From Liquorilactobacillus sicerae (GTDB lineage: Bacteria; Bacillota; Bacilli; Lactobacillales; Lactobacillaceae): 38,941 nucleotides of DNA. The position numbers were made by a program, and so were the translations under genes. This document shows, piece by piece, positions 32,222-38,941 of the stretch (position 1 is its first letter; each line of letters starts with the position of its first letter). The notes under the pieces were generated by a model. The model ran no database searches. It was not told the origin of the DNA and saw only the letters and a program-made list of their open reading frames with translations. The stretch lies in assembly GCF_029916425.1 (NCBI RefSeq), contig NZ_JAHAVQ010000018.1, positions 1 to 38,941 on the forward strand, read 5' to 3'.

Positions 32222-33049
32222 ATGTTTGATGTTATTAAGGCTGTTATTTTGGGGATTGTAGAAGGAGTCACTGAGTTCTTGCCAATCAGTTCGACTGGTC
32301 ATTTGGTGTTAGTTGACGAATTTATCCAATTACAACAGTCAAAGCAGTTTATTGATATGTTCAATGTCGTGATTCAATTAGGAGCGATCATGGCTGTCGT
32401 CGTCATTTACTTCCACAAGTTGAATCCTTGGTCACCGCAAAAAAACAGCTTAGAGAAAAAACAAACTTGGACTTTATGGAAAAAGGTCATCTTAGCTGTT
32501 ATTCCATCAGTGGTCGTTGGTTTGCCTTTAAATGATTGGATGGATGCCCACCTAATGAATTGGCAAGTCGTTTCCGGTGCACTGATCATCTATGGTATTT
32601 TGTTTATCATCATCGAAAACCATAACCGTAACAGTCGACCACGATTTGCTGATTTAAATAACTTGCCATACTCGATTGCGTTGGCAATTGGTTTATGTCA
32701 AGTATTGTCACTAGTACCTGGAACCTCGCGTTCAGGTTCCACCATCCTTGGTGCGATCACGATTGGAACTTCGCGTTACGTCGCAACTGAATTTTCATTT
32801 TTCTTGGCGATTCCAACTATGTTTGGAGCTTCATTACTGAAATTGTTCAAGTATTTCGTTCATGGCGGTAGCTTAGCCGGTTTGCCGGGAATCGTTTTGC
32901 TGGTTGGTGTCGTCGTTTCATTTGTCGTTGCTTACATATCAATCAGATTCTTACTGAACTATATTAAGAAAAACGACTTCAAAGTTTTTGGCTGGTACCG
33001 AATCATTTTAGGAATCATTGTGATCGGCTACTTCTCATTAGTTCATTAG
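32222..33049 (+). CDS. uppP: undecaprenyl-diphosphatase UppP (BacA)
   Basis: Integral membrane phosphatase (275 residues) that recycles undecaprenyl diphosphate for cell-wall synthesis; overexpression gives bacitracin resistance in many bacteria. [21 protein letters not shown] carries the first active-site motif (EGxTEFLPxSSTGH) and [16 protein letters not shown] the second (PGTSRSG). Eight hydrophobic helices; ends with the usual [14 protein letters not shown] segment. ATG after AAGGGGAAT. Its own promoter and operator array suggests envelope-stress control. Confidence 0.96.
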   Translation: MFDVIKAVILGIVEGVTEFLPISSTGHLVLVDEFIQLQQSKQFIDMFNVVIQLGAIMAVVVIYFHKLNPWSPQKNSLEKKQTWTLWKKVILAVIPSVVVGLPLNDWMDAHLMNWQVVSGALIIYGILFIIIENHNRNSRPRFADLNNLPYSIALAIGLCQVLSLVPGTSRSGSTILGAITIGTSRYVATEFSFFLAIPTMFGASLLKLFKYFVHGGSLAGLPGIVLLVGVVVSFVVAYISIRFLLNYIKKNDFKVFGWYRIILGIIVIGYFSLVH

Positions 33050-33059
33050 TCCGATCGAG

Positions 33060-33155
33060 TAGCCAAAGAACCATCCTTATCTTTGGCTTGTGATTCCGAC
33101 TACTACGGTCCACAGCGGACTTTCACTGCCTGATATTCATTCATGCCGGGCACAC
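33060..33155 (-). other. possible group II intron 5'-end remnant
   Basis: GC-rich island in the intergenic region. On the minus strand it starts GTGTGCCCGGCATGAATG (5' boundary 33155, fitting the GUGYG group II intron start), then GTGAAAGTCC and GTAGTCGGAATCACAAGCC, elements I associate with group II intron domain I. It ends after about 75-95 bases, with no maturase or domain V/VI. A hairpin AGCCAAAG / CTTTGGCT (33061-33088) lies at its inner edge. The assignment is from memory of intron sequences and needs a covariance-model check. Confidence 0.4.
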
Positions 33156-33159
33156 CGCA

Positions 33160-33201
33160 AAAAAAGATTGGCTGAAATTTCAGTCAATCTTTTTTCTTTG
33201 C
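33160..33201. terminator. bidirectional terminator between uppP and pgmB
   Basis: Stem AGATTGGCTGAAA / TTTCAGTCAATCT (one G-U pair), A-rich on the left and TTTTTT on the right, so it can stop uppP on the plus strand and mapA-pgmB on the minus strand. Confidence 0.85.
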
Positions 33202-33224
33202 AAATAATTTGTTAAATGGATCAT

Positions 33225-33247
33225 GCTGATTAACAAAATTAATCAGC
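33225..33247 (-). other. hairpin downstream of pgmB
   Basis: Perfect nine-base stem GCTGATTAA-CAAAA-TTAATCAGC 17 bases after the pgmB stop, without T tract. It may protect the transcript 3' end ahead of the shared terminator. Confidence 0.45.
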
Positions 33248-33264
33248 TGCTCTTGAGCGGACCT

Positions 33265-33933
33265 TCAGTTGTTGAACCGCCGCCAAACTGATTCTAACAA
33301 GACAAAAGAAAGCTCTGCCGTACTTGCGACAACCTCATCAGCTTGCTGCAATTCTTGTGGATTTCCGACCCCAATTGCTGTCATTCCAGCTGCTTTAATT
33401 GCTTGGACCCCCGCAACAGCATCCTCGATCCCAACACATTCAGCTGGCCTCAAATTGATTTCAGCGGCGCCTTCTAAAAAGATGTCTGGTGCTGGTTTAC
33501 CATGAGCAACTTTCGCTGGATCGACAATTGCATCGAACCGTTTCTCCAAACCTAATTTCTTTAAGATGAAAGGTGCATTTTTGCTGGCCGAAGCTAAAGA
33601 AAGCTGAATATCATGCTCTTGCAGTTGATTAATCAACGTGGTGATGCCTGGCAAAATATCACCGGCTGTCAGATTAGCAATCTCACTTAAATAATAATCA
33701 TTTTTTTGGACTGCCAAATCAGCAATTTGTTGCTCATTGTATCGTTCACGAATTTTGCCCCAATTTAAGATCCGAATTAAAGAATCGATTCGGCTAATGC
33801 CTTTTAGTTCAGTTTCAAACTCGGCTGGCAGCTGCAAAGCCAGTTGATCAGCTGCCAATTTTTTCCAAGCAGCAAAATGGTACTTTGCTGTATCAGTAAT
33901 TACACCATCAAGATCAAAGACACATCCTTTCAT
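33265..33933 (-). CDS. pgmB: beta-phosphoglucomutase
   Basis: HAD-superfamily mutase, 222 residues, converting beta-glucose-1-phosphate to glucose-6-phosphate. MKGCVFDLDGVITDTAKYHF has the nucleophile Asp and the acid/base Asp two residues on; KGISRIDSL is in the cap domain; LSLASASKNAPFILKKLGL carries the phosphate-binding Ser and Lys; VGIEDAVAGVQAIKAAGM has the Mg-binding acidic pair. ATG with AAGGAGG upstream inside the mapA 3' end. Only two bases from the mapA stop, so the phosphorylase and the mutase that uses its product are co-translated. Confidence 0.95.
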   Translation of the reverse strand: MKGCVFDLDGVITDTAKYHFAAWKKLAADQLALQLPAEFETELKGISRIDSLIRILNWGKIRERYNEQQIADLAVQKNDYYLSEIANLTAGDILPGITTLINQLQEHDIQLSLASASKNAPFILKKLGLEKRFDAIVDPAKVAHGKPAPDIFLEGAAEINLRPAECVGIEDAVAGVQAIKAAGMTAIGVGNPQELQQADEVVASTAELSFVLLESVWRRFNN

Positions 33934-33935
33934 AA

Positions 33936-36209
33936 TTATTTGACCTCCTTTGGTGCTAATTCTACTTGTCGATCATGAAGCTCAATCGTAATTGGTTCTC
34001 CCTTTAATAAATCAATCTTGGTTGCTTGTTTGTTAACCGTGACTTTTAATAGCCGGCCATGAAAATTAACATGAAAACGATAGCCGTCCCAATTTTTAGG
34101 AACAAATGGAGCAAAATGCAACTGACCCTGGCGAACACGCATTCCTGCAAAACCTTGAACAATTGCCAACCAGCTACCGGTCATTGAGGTAATATGCAGA
34201 CCGTCTTTGGTATCATTATTATAATTGTCTAAGTCTAAGCGTGCTGTTCGCTGATACATTTCAACTGCCTTTTCTTCCTTGTGCAAATCAGCAGCTAAGA
34301 TCGCATGGATCGATGGCGATAGGCTTGACTCATGAACTGTCAGCGGCTCATAAAAATCAAAGTTGCGTTCCTTTTGCTCTTGGGTAAAATCATCAATGAA
34401 GTAATAGATCCCTTGTAAAACATCTGCTTGTTTGATGTATGGTGAACGTAAGATTCGATCCCAGGACCAGTGTTGATTGAGCGGCAATTGATCCTGCGGC
34501 AAATCTTTAACCAGGGTTAAATCTTTATCTAGATAATCATCATTTTGGACAAAGATCCCTAATTCTTTATTAGTCGGTAAATACATATTATCAGCAATCT
34601 CGTGCCATTTTTGCCGTTCTTGATCGGTCAAGTTCAATTCTTTGACTTTAGTTGGATCAACTCGCTTGGCTACTTGATTAGTATAATTAAGGACCCATTT
34701 AGCCAATAAATTAGTGTACCAGTTGTTATTGACATTGTTTTCATATTCATTCGGTCCAGTGACTCCATGGATCATATAACACTGTTTATGCTTTGAGTAA
34801 TGAACCCGATCAGCCCAAAAGCGGGCGATGCCAGTCAAAACATTAAAACCTTCATGCGTTTCATATTCATGATCGCCAGTATAACGCGTGTAATTAAAAA
34901 TCGCATAAGCAATTGTTCCATTCCGATGGATCTCTTCAAAGGTAATTTCCCATTCATTATGACACTCGATTCCATTGAATGTCACCATTGGGAAAAGTGC
35001 TCCCTTGAGTCCTTGCTGTTGAGCATTATGATATGCACCAGGCAATTGTTTATAGCGGTATTCCAACAAGTTATGAGTAACTTGCGGATCTGCTAGCGCT
35101 AAATATAACGGAACAGCAAAAGCTTCCGTATCCCAATAAGTTGCACCACCATATTTCTCGCCGGTAAAACCTTTTGGCCCAATATTCAAACGAGCATCTT
35201 CACCATAATAAGTTGAAAACAGCTGGAACAAATTAAACCTGATTCCTTGTTGGGCAGCAGCATCACCTTGTATTGCAACATCTGACATTTCCCAGCGCTT
35301 AGCCCAGGCTGTTTCTTGGGCAGCTTTTAATTCACTAAAACTTTTTTGTGAAATTTGATCAGTCAACTGCTGAGTGGCTTGATCCATTGCCATAACCGTC
35401 GTATAATCACGCGAAGTTGCAACGATTACGCGTTTTTCAAAAACTGTCGCTGTTTGTGTTTGGGGCATTAACTTGCCGGTAAAACGGTTGACAACTGATT
35501 TATCACTTTCAACTGCTGGAGCAGCCTCTAAGCTGGTCTGATGCGACATCTGCATTTCAGTTGTAAACTCTGGTGTGCCAAAATTGTTTGGTTTGGTTTT
35601 AGCTACTAACACTCCGCTGGTCTGATCATTGCGTTTAGCTTGAACTAACCAGAACTGTTCATCATAGTTGGCATCCTCATTAAAAACATCAGCATCAATT
35701 TTTGAATCAACTTCAAGTAAAACTGGCTGATCACCCAGGTTTTTAAACTTCAATTGATTGGCATAAAGCTGCTTTTGAGCAATGCTAACAAAACGTTGAG
35801 CTACAACTGCTACTTGGCAATCTGCTCGCTGAATAACGAACCTTCTGGAAAGAATGCCCGTTTTCATATCTAGACAAAGTTCAAAATCACTAAATTTGTC
35901 CTTAGCTAAATCGATTGATTGCCCGTTCAGTTTGATATCAAGACTGACAAAATCAACCGCATTGATCACCTTGCCAAAATATTCAGGATAGCCGTTTTTC
36001 CACCAACCAACACGTGTCTTGTCTGGAAACCAGACTCCTCCTAGATAAATACCTTTATGCGTATCACCAGAATATTGTTCCTCAAACATTCCTCGCATTC
36101 CCATATATTCATTGCCAATACTGGTCATACTTTCTTGCAACCGTTTGTTTTTGGAATCAAAATTATGGGTAATAACTTTCCATGGATCAATTTCAAAGAT
36201 TCTTTGCAT
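33936..36209 (-). CDS. mapA: maltose phosphorylase (GH65)
   Basis: 757 residues, the normal GH65 phosphorylase length. Intracellular enzyme that splits maltose with phosphate into glucose and beta-glucose-1-phosphate. GH65 features: N-terminal beta-sandwich with [26 protein letters not shown] opening (residues 15-40), [32 protein letters not shown] with the general-acid Glu, [18 protein letters not shown], and [17 protein letters not shown] near the phosphate site. GH65 also includes trehalose-6-phosphate and kojibiose phosphorylases; pgmB plus a LacI/MalR-type regulator and length favour maltose. ATG with AGGAGG nine bases upstream. No maltose transporter is in the window. Confidence 0.88.
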   Translation of the reverse strand: MQRIFEIDPWKVITHNFDSKNKRLQESMTSIGNEYMGMRGMFEEQYSGDTHKGIYLGGVWFPDKTRVGWWKNGYPEYFGKVINAVDFVSLDIKLNGQSIDLAKDKFSDFELCLDMKTGILSRRFVIQRADCQVAVVAQRFVSIAQKQLYANQLKFKNLGDQPVLLEVDSKIDADVFNEDANYDEQFWLVQAKRNDQTSGVLVAKTKPNNFGTPEFTTEMQMSHQTSLEAAPAVESDKSVVNRFTGKLMPQTQTATVFEKRVIVATSRDYTTVMAMDQATQQLTDQISQKSFSELKAAQETAWAKRWEMSDVAIQGDAAAQQGIRFNLFQLFSTYYGEDARLNIGPKGFTGEKYGGATYWDTEAFAVPLYLALADPQVTHNLLEYRYKQLPGAYHNAQQQGLKGALFPMVTFNGIECHNEWEITFEEIHRNGTIAYAIFNYTRYTGDHEYETHEGFNVLTGIARFWADRVHYSKHKQCYMIHGVTGPNEYENNVNNNWYTNLLAKWVLNYTNQVAKRVDPTKVKELNLTDQERQKWHEIADNMYLPTNKELGIFVQNDDYLDKDLTLVKDLPQDQLPLNQHWSWDRILRSPYIKQADVLQGIYYFIDDFTQEQKERNFDFYEPLTVHESSLSPSIHAILAADLHKEEKAVEMYQRTARLDLDNYNNDTKDGLHITSMTGSWLAIVQGFAGMRVRQGQLHFAPFVPKNWDGYRFHVNFHGRLLKVTVNKQATKIDLLKGEPITIELHDRQVELAPKEVK

Positions 36210-36225
36210 TTGAGTTCAATCCTCC

Positions 36226-36238
36226 TCAAGCGTTTTCA
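36226..36238 (-). promoter_or_regulatory. cre site, mapA leader
   Basis: TGAAAACGCTTGA on the minus strand, a good CcpA cre left half and centre, lying between promoter and ribosome binding site. Confidence 0.55.
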
Positions 36239-36250
36239 TATTCCAACTTT

Positions 36251-36279
36251 ATTATAATTGCAATCGTTTGCATATTCAA
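36251..36279 (-). promoter_or_regulatory. mapA promoter with MalR-type operator
   Basis: Minus-strand TTGAAT (36274-36279), 17 bases, TATAAT (36251-36256). The spacer is almost filled by TGCAAACGATTGCA (36259-36272), a LacI/MalR-type dyad with central CG, so binding of the regulator encoded just upstream would block RNA polymerase. Confidence 0.7.
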
Positions 36280-36289
36280 GAGTAATTAT

Positions 36290-36506
36290 TGAATTTTGCT
36301 TATTTTTCAAGATTTATTAACTTGAAAAATCGGGAAGCAACTTATATAATAAGAAACGCCTAAACAAGATAAGCTAAGAATTATAAATAACTTTAGCGCT
36401 CTGCCAACTATTTGCGAAATTCTAAGCATTGGATTTCGCGTCTGTTCCCCTCATTTGGAAGGTTCCAAGTTAAATTTATTAAACTAGAGTTCCGTCGCTG
36501 AATTTT
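36290..36506. other. intergenic region between mapA promoter and malR-like gene
   Basis: AT-rich; includes a weak dyad GCGAAAT...ATTTCGC (about 36414-36439) and TTGGAAGGTTCCAA (36456-36469), possible 3' signals for the regulator gene. No gene seen. Confidence 0.4.
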
Positions 36507-37517
36507 TTAATTACGCGTCGAATTTCTCTCAATAATCTGATGATCAACAATTGAAGAAAAAGTTGAATCCTGAGCTGCTAATCCGAGAGCTAATAGTGCT
36601 GCCCGCTCTCCCAACTGTAATGGAAATACTTCAACAGATGTCAAGGATGGATGCGAGATGCGGGAAAAAATTGAATTATTAAAACAAATGATTCCATAGT
36701 TTTTTTGGCTAGCTGTTTGCGAAATCTTCAACAATTGCTGCAAACGAATGCCTACCGTATCATCACAAGCAACAAAACCATTAGTTTGTGGATCATTTTT
36801 TAAGAGTTGCTGGAAAGCTCGTCGATTATAAGGATAATCATCTAATTTCAGCTTTAAGCATGTTAATTGCTGCGATGTACGTCGTTCAACCGCTTGCTTG
36901 ACACCTAGATAGCGATCATTTTGAACGACTTGTCTTAAATCAGTGTAAACGTATGCTAATTTATTAAAATGGTGATTCAATAAAAACCAAGCTGCATCTG
37001 AACCAGCTTGAAGATTATCATTATCAACAAATTTAAGGTTCCTTTTGCGCTTATCACTTGGTTTGCCGATCAATACGCAATTAATTCCTGTTTGATCACT
37101 CACATAACTCAACACTGGATCTTGCTGACTGGAATAAGTGAAAATAAAGTTTTTAATATTTCCGCGTTTGATCATTGATTGAACATTTTGCAGCAATTCT
37201 TGATTGGTTTTGCCGGCTGCTAGTAAAACTAAGTAGTCATGTTGATTACAGACTTGGGTGATTCCCTGAATAATTTTTAAAAAGAATGGATCATCCACCA
37301 CATGTTGCGAAGTCAATGGCAAAACGATCCCAACCATATTAGTTTTTTTATTTGCTAAATTTTGAGCAGTAAAATTGGGAGAATAATCCAATTTATCCAT
37401 CGCTGCTCGAACTCGAATTTTAGTTGGTTCACTAATCAATGGACTATCATGAATAACTCTTGAAGCTGTTGATGGTGATACCCCCGCTAAACGGGCAACA
37501 TCCTTGATCGTTGCCAA
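36507..37517 (-). CDS. malR: LacI-family regulator, MalR-like
   Basis: 336 residues. MATIKDVARLAGVSPSTASRVIHDSPLIS is the LacI helix-turn-helix, followed by the hinge LDYSPNFTAQNLANKKTNMVGIVLP and a periplasmic-binding-protein-like sugar domain (about 60-336). The position upstream of mapA-pgmB and the LacI-type operator in the mapA promoter suggest it controls maltose use. The start is TTG; AGGAGG lies eight bases upstream. The ribosome-site stretch GGCGTTTTCA is also half of a cre sequence. Its own promoter is TTGAAA-18-TATAAT at 37557-37586. Confidence 0.87.
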   Translation of the reverse strand: MATIKDVARLAGVSPSTASRVIHDSPLISEPTKIRVRAAMDKLDYSPNFTAQNLANKKTNMVGIVLPLTSQHVVDDPFFLKIIQGITQVCNQHDYLVLLAAGKTNQELLQNVQSMIKRGNIKNFIFTYSSQQDPVLSYVSDQTGINCVLIGKPSDKRKRNLKFVDNDNLQAGSDAAWFLLNHHFNKLAYVYTDLRQVVQNDRYLGVKQAVERRTSQQLTCLKLKLDDYPYNRRAFQQLLKNDPQTNGFVACDDTVGIRLQQLLKISQTASQKNYGIICFNNSIFSRISHPSLTSVEVFPLQLGERAALLALGLAAQDSTFSSIVDHQIIERNSTRN

Positions 37518-37556
37518 TGAAAACGCCTCCTATTATGAAAATTATTGATCTTAGTC

Positions 37557-37586
37557 ATTATAGAATTTTTATTAAACTCTTTTCAA
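37557..37586 (-). promoter_or_regulatory. promoter of malR-like gene
   Basis: Minus-strand TTGAAA (37581-37586), 18 bases, TATAAT (37557-37562), about 40 bases upstream of the TTG start. Confidence 0.65.
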
Positions 37587-37602
37587 GTTGTTCCTTACCC
37601 TG

Positions 37603-37621
37603 ATTTACATCTAAGTGCAAC
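37603..37621 (+). repeat. direct repeat copy 1 (TAAGTGCAAC type)
   Basis: ATTTACATCTAAGTGCAAC matches ATTTACACTTTAAGTGCAAC at 38773-38792 apart from a few bases and one length difference. The pair bracket the AT-rich GntR gene. It may be an insertion-sequence end. Confidence 0.55.
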
Positions 37622-37695
37622 AAATAAAAGAATATGCAGATAAGCCATGGAGACCTAAACTTAATGTGTTAAATCTCTAAAGAAAGGAAATCTTC

Positions 37696-37764
37696 ATGAC
37701 CCAATTCAAGAATAGCATTGCCAAACATTATCAGCAACTCTCACCAGATACTTGGTTACGCTAA
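37696..37764 (+). pseudogene. 22-codon ORF, possible IS30-type transposase N-terminal relic
   Basis: ATG with AGAAAGGAAA eight bases upstream codes MTQFKNSIAKHYQQLSPDTW then a few residues and TAA. The KHYQQLS stretch recalls the N-terminus of IS30-family transposases (KHYxQLTxxDR), and it lies 75 bases after a TAAGTGCAAC repeat. A relic is my best guess; a chance ORF is possible. Confidence 0.3.
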
Positions 37765-37962
37765 TACGATAGAAATGATTGAAACTACATTAGCAAGTTA
37801 ATTCCATGATTGTTACACTTGAGTTAACAATTAGGGACCATTCGTCATTAAAATATTTGCTTTTTGTTTAACTTTTAAATGGAATTTGTATTATACTTTG
37901 GAAAGTACTAATAATTTTTTTGAAATACATAATAACTTGCTAAGAAAGGAAAAAGTGATTAC
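37765..37962 (+). other. upstream region of GntR gene
   Basis: AT-rich leader. A possible promoter is TTAACT-18-TATACT at about 37868-37897. AAGAAAGGAAAA just before the TTG at 37963 is the ribosome site. Confidence 0.4.
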
Positions 37963-38643
37963 TTGTTAAATTCGGTAGTTAATCTTAAACTAAAGGCTTA
38001 TTCAGAAATTTTAAAAAAAATTATAACTGCTGAATATAAGCCTGGTCAAAGAATTTCAGAAAAAAAACTCAGTGAACAATTGAATATAGGTAGAACTCCA
38101 GTAAGAGAAGCTTTACTTCAATTAAGACAGGAAGGGCTAATATATGCTGTCCCTCAATCAGGAACTTATATAACAAAAATTGATTTACAATCAGCCATCA
38201 GTGCACGATTTATTCGAGAAAGTATAGAAGTTAAAATCATTAAAGAGGCATCTGCCTTAAACAAAGATCAAATATTTATAAAGCTTCATACAATTATTAA
38301 TAATCAGAAATTATTTTCTATTCAAAAAAACGTTGAAAAGTTTTTTGAAGAAGACGAGAAATTTCATAAAGAATTCTATGAAATAACTAATCACAAGCAA
38401 GTTTGGGACTGGTTGCAAACCATCAATATGCAACTTAATCGCTATAGAATGCTCAGCTTAAAAGTAAAAAAATTGTCTTGGAAAAACTTAATTCAACAAC
38501 ATGAGAACATCTTACAGGCAGTTGAAAATCATCAACCAAATGAAGCTGAACTTTTAATTGCTAACCATTTACATTTAATGCTTGATGAAAGAAAAACTTT
38601 GTTGCAAACATTTCCGGAATATTTCACTCATTTAAATTCTTAA
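37963..38643 (+). CDS. GntR-family regulator (FadR-type, FCD domain)
   Basis: 226 residues. Winged helix at 1-75: KKIITAEYKPGQRISEKKL and LNIGRTPVREALLQLRQEGL (the GntR recognition helix), then PQSGTYITKID. The C-terminal all-helical FCD domain (about 85-220) has EDEKFHKEFYEITNH and QQHENILQAVENHQ with the metal/ligand His and Asp/Glu residues typical of FCD regulators of organic-acid or amino-acid metabolism. The start is TTG. Codons are strongly AT-rich with many AGA arginines, unlike the neighbours, which use CGN. No target gene is visible; its terminator follows, so it stands alone. Confidence 0.88.
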   Translation: MLNSVVNLKLKAYSEILKKIITAEYKPGQRISEKKLSEQLNIGRTPVREALLQLRQEGLIYAVPQSGTYITKIDLQSAISARFIRESIEVKIIKEASALNKDQIFIKLHTIINNQKLFSIQKNVEKFFEEDEKFHKEFYEITNHKQVWDWLQTINMQLNRYRMLSLKVKKLSWKNLIQQHENILQAVENHQPNEAELLIANHLHLMLDERKTLLQTFPEYFTHLNS

Positions 38644-38717
38644 ATTATTATCAGCCAAGATAATTCATAATAAAAACAGACGGTCTTATGCATAAGAACC
38701 TAGGGTTCTATAATATT

Positions 38718-38758
38718 CGGTACTGATAGAAATTTTTCTATCCTAAGTACCGATTTTT
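38718..38758 (+). terminator. terminator after GntR gene
   Basis: Hairpin with outer arms CGGTAC / GTACCG and inner arms GATAGAA / TTCTATC, followed by ATTTTTAT, 75 bases after the stop codon. Confidence 0.8.
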
Positions 38759-38772
38759 ATTTTATGTCTTGA

Positions 38773-38792
38773 ATTTACACTTTAAGTGCAAC
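38773..38792 (+). repeat. direct repeat copy 2 (TAAGTGCAAC type)
   Basis: ATTTACACTTTAAGTGCAAC, second copy of the repeat at 37603-37621, in the same orientation. Both are followed by similar A-rich sequence containing ATAAA. Confidence 0.55.
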
Positions 38793-38850
38793 GCTAAAAC
38801 AAAATAAAGGACTTACAAAGGAAATCCAAATATAATAAGTTTGTCTATAA

Positions 38851-38882
38851 CTAAAAAAAAGATGAAGCGGCAACTTCATCTT
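38851..38882 (-). terminator. terminator of a minus-strand gene beyond the right edge
   Basis: Perfect nine-base stem AAGATGAAG / CTTCATCTT with CGGCAA loop; the eight A residues on its left become a T run on the minus strand, so it most likely ends a gene lying to the right. A second dyad ACTCG...CGAGT (38891-38908) lies beside it. No coding region is evident in the remaining 60 bases. Confidence 0.7.
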
Positions 38883-38941
38883 CAAAATAAACTCGCTTTT
38901 CAACGAGTATAGAAAGAATGTTTAATTCATGGATTATTGTA

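Noticed and set aside
37696..38643. Complete insertion sequence
   Set aside because: There is no full transposase and no inverted terminal pair; only a 22-codon relic-like ORF and same-orientation repeats.
1..38941. CRISPR array, tRNA genes, prophage or toxin-antitoxin system
   Set aside because: No regularly spaced repeats, cloverleaf sequences, phage structural genes or paired small toxin/antitoxin genes were seen.

Overview
The window reads as chromosomal DNA of a low-GC, heterotrophic lactic acid bacterium (family Lactobacillaceae, genus not fixed). Evidence: a Lactobacillus-like 16S 5' end on the minus strand at the left edge, AAGGAGG-type ribosome binding sites with frequent TTG starts, a sigma-54-type mannose PTS operon with a DUF956 gene, a maltose phosphorylase/beta-phosphoglucomutase pair, CcpA-like cre sites and a T-box leader. 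No CRISPR array, phage, plasmid origin, tRNA or intact insertion sequence was found.

Layout: (1) 1-311, start of an rRNA operon and its promoter, reading off the left edge. (2) 757-5365 minus, a mannose-family PTS operon (EIIB, EIIAB, EIIC, EIID, DUF956) behind a -24/-12 promoter, with only the C-terminal scrap of a LevR-type activator beside it. (3) 5404-6261, a beta-hydroxyacid dehydrogenase. (4) 6480-15703, a respiratory block: type II NADH dehydrogenase and MenA (minus), a long-chain polyprenyl diphosphate synthase (plus), and cydABCD (minus). (5) 16037-17325, a small DUF1516-type membrane protein and a DUF915-type hydrolase. (6) 17580-22153, a trehalose locus: EIIBC broken by one in-frame TGA, EIIA, TreR and phosphotrehalase. 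(7) 22243-24757, a succinate-semialdehyde dehydrogenase-like enzyme and an AEC-family transporter. (8) 24829-27191, an hrtRBA-like heme-responsive efflux operon. (9) 27393-30544 minus, a domain-permuted AhpF, AhpC and a lipoprotein. (10) 30653-31994, an isoleucine-type T-box leader and a 2-keto-4-pentenoate hydratase-family gene. (11) 32120-33049, uppP behind an ordered repeat array. (12) 33265-37517 minus, pgmB, mapA and a LacI-family regulator. (13) 37603-38792, an AT-rich stretch with a GntR regulator lying between two 20-bp direct repeats.

The genes combine into a recognisable lifestyle. Ndh, MenA with a polyprenyl synthase, and CydAB give a short NADH-to-oxygen chain. In lactobacilli such a chain normally needs heme, and often a naphthoate precursor, from outside. 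The hrtRBA-like operon, with twin palindromic operators, would protect the cell from that heme, and AhpC/AhpF would deal with the peroxide that aerobic growth produces. Sugar uptake is served by the mannose PTS, the damaged trehalose PTS and intracellular maltose phosphorolysis, each with visible operators.

No wholly new system is evident. The strongest unusual items are the circularly permuted AhpF, the T-box in front of a hydratase, the in-frame stop in the trehalose transporter, and the sigma-54 operon whose adjacent activator has been reduced to a fragment.
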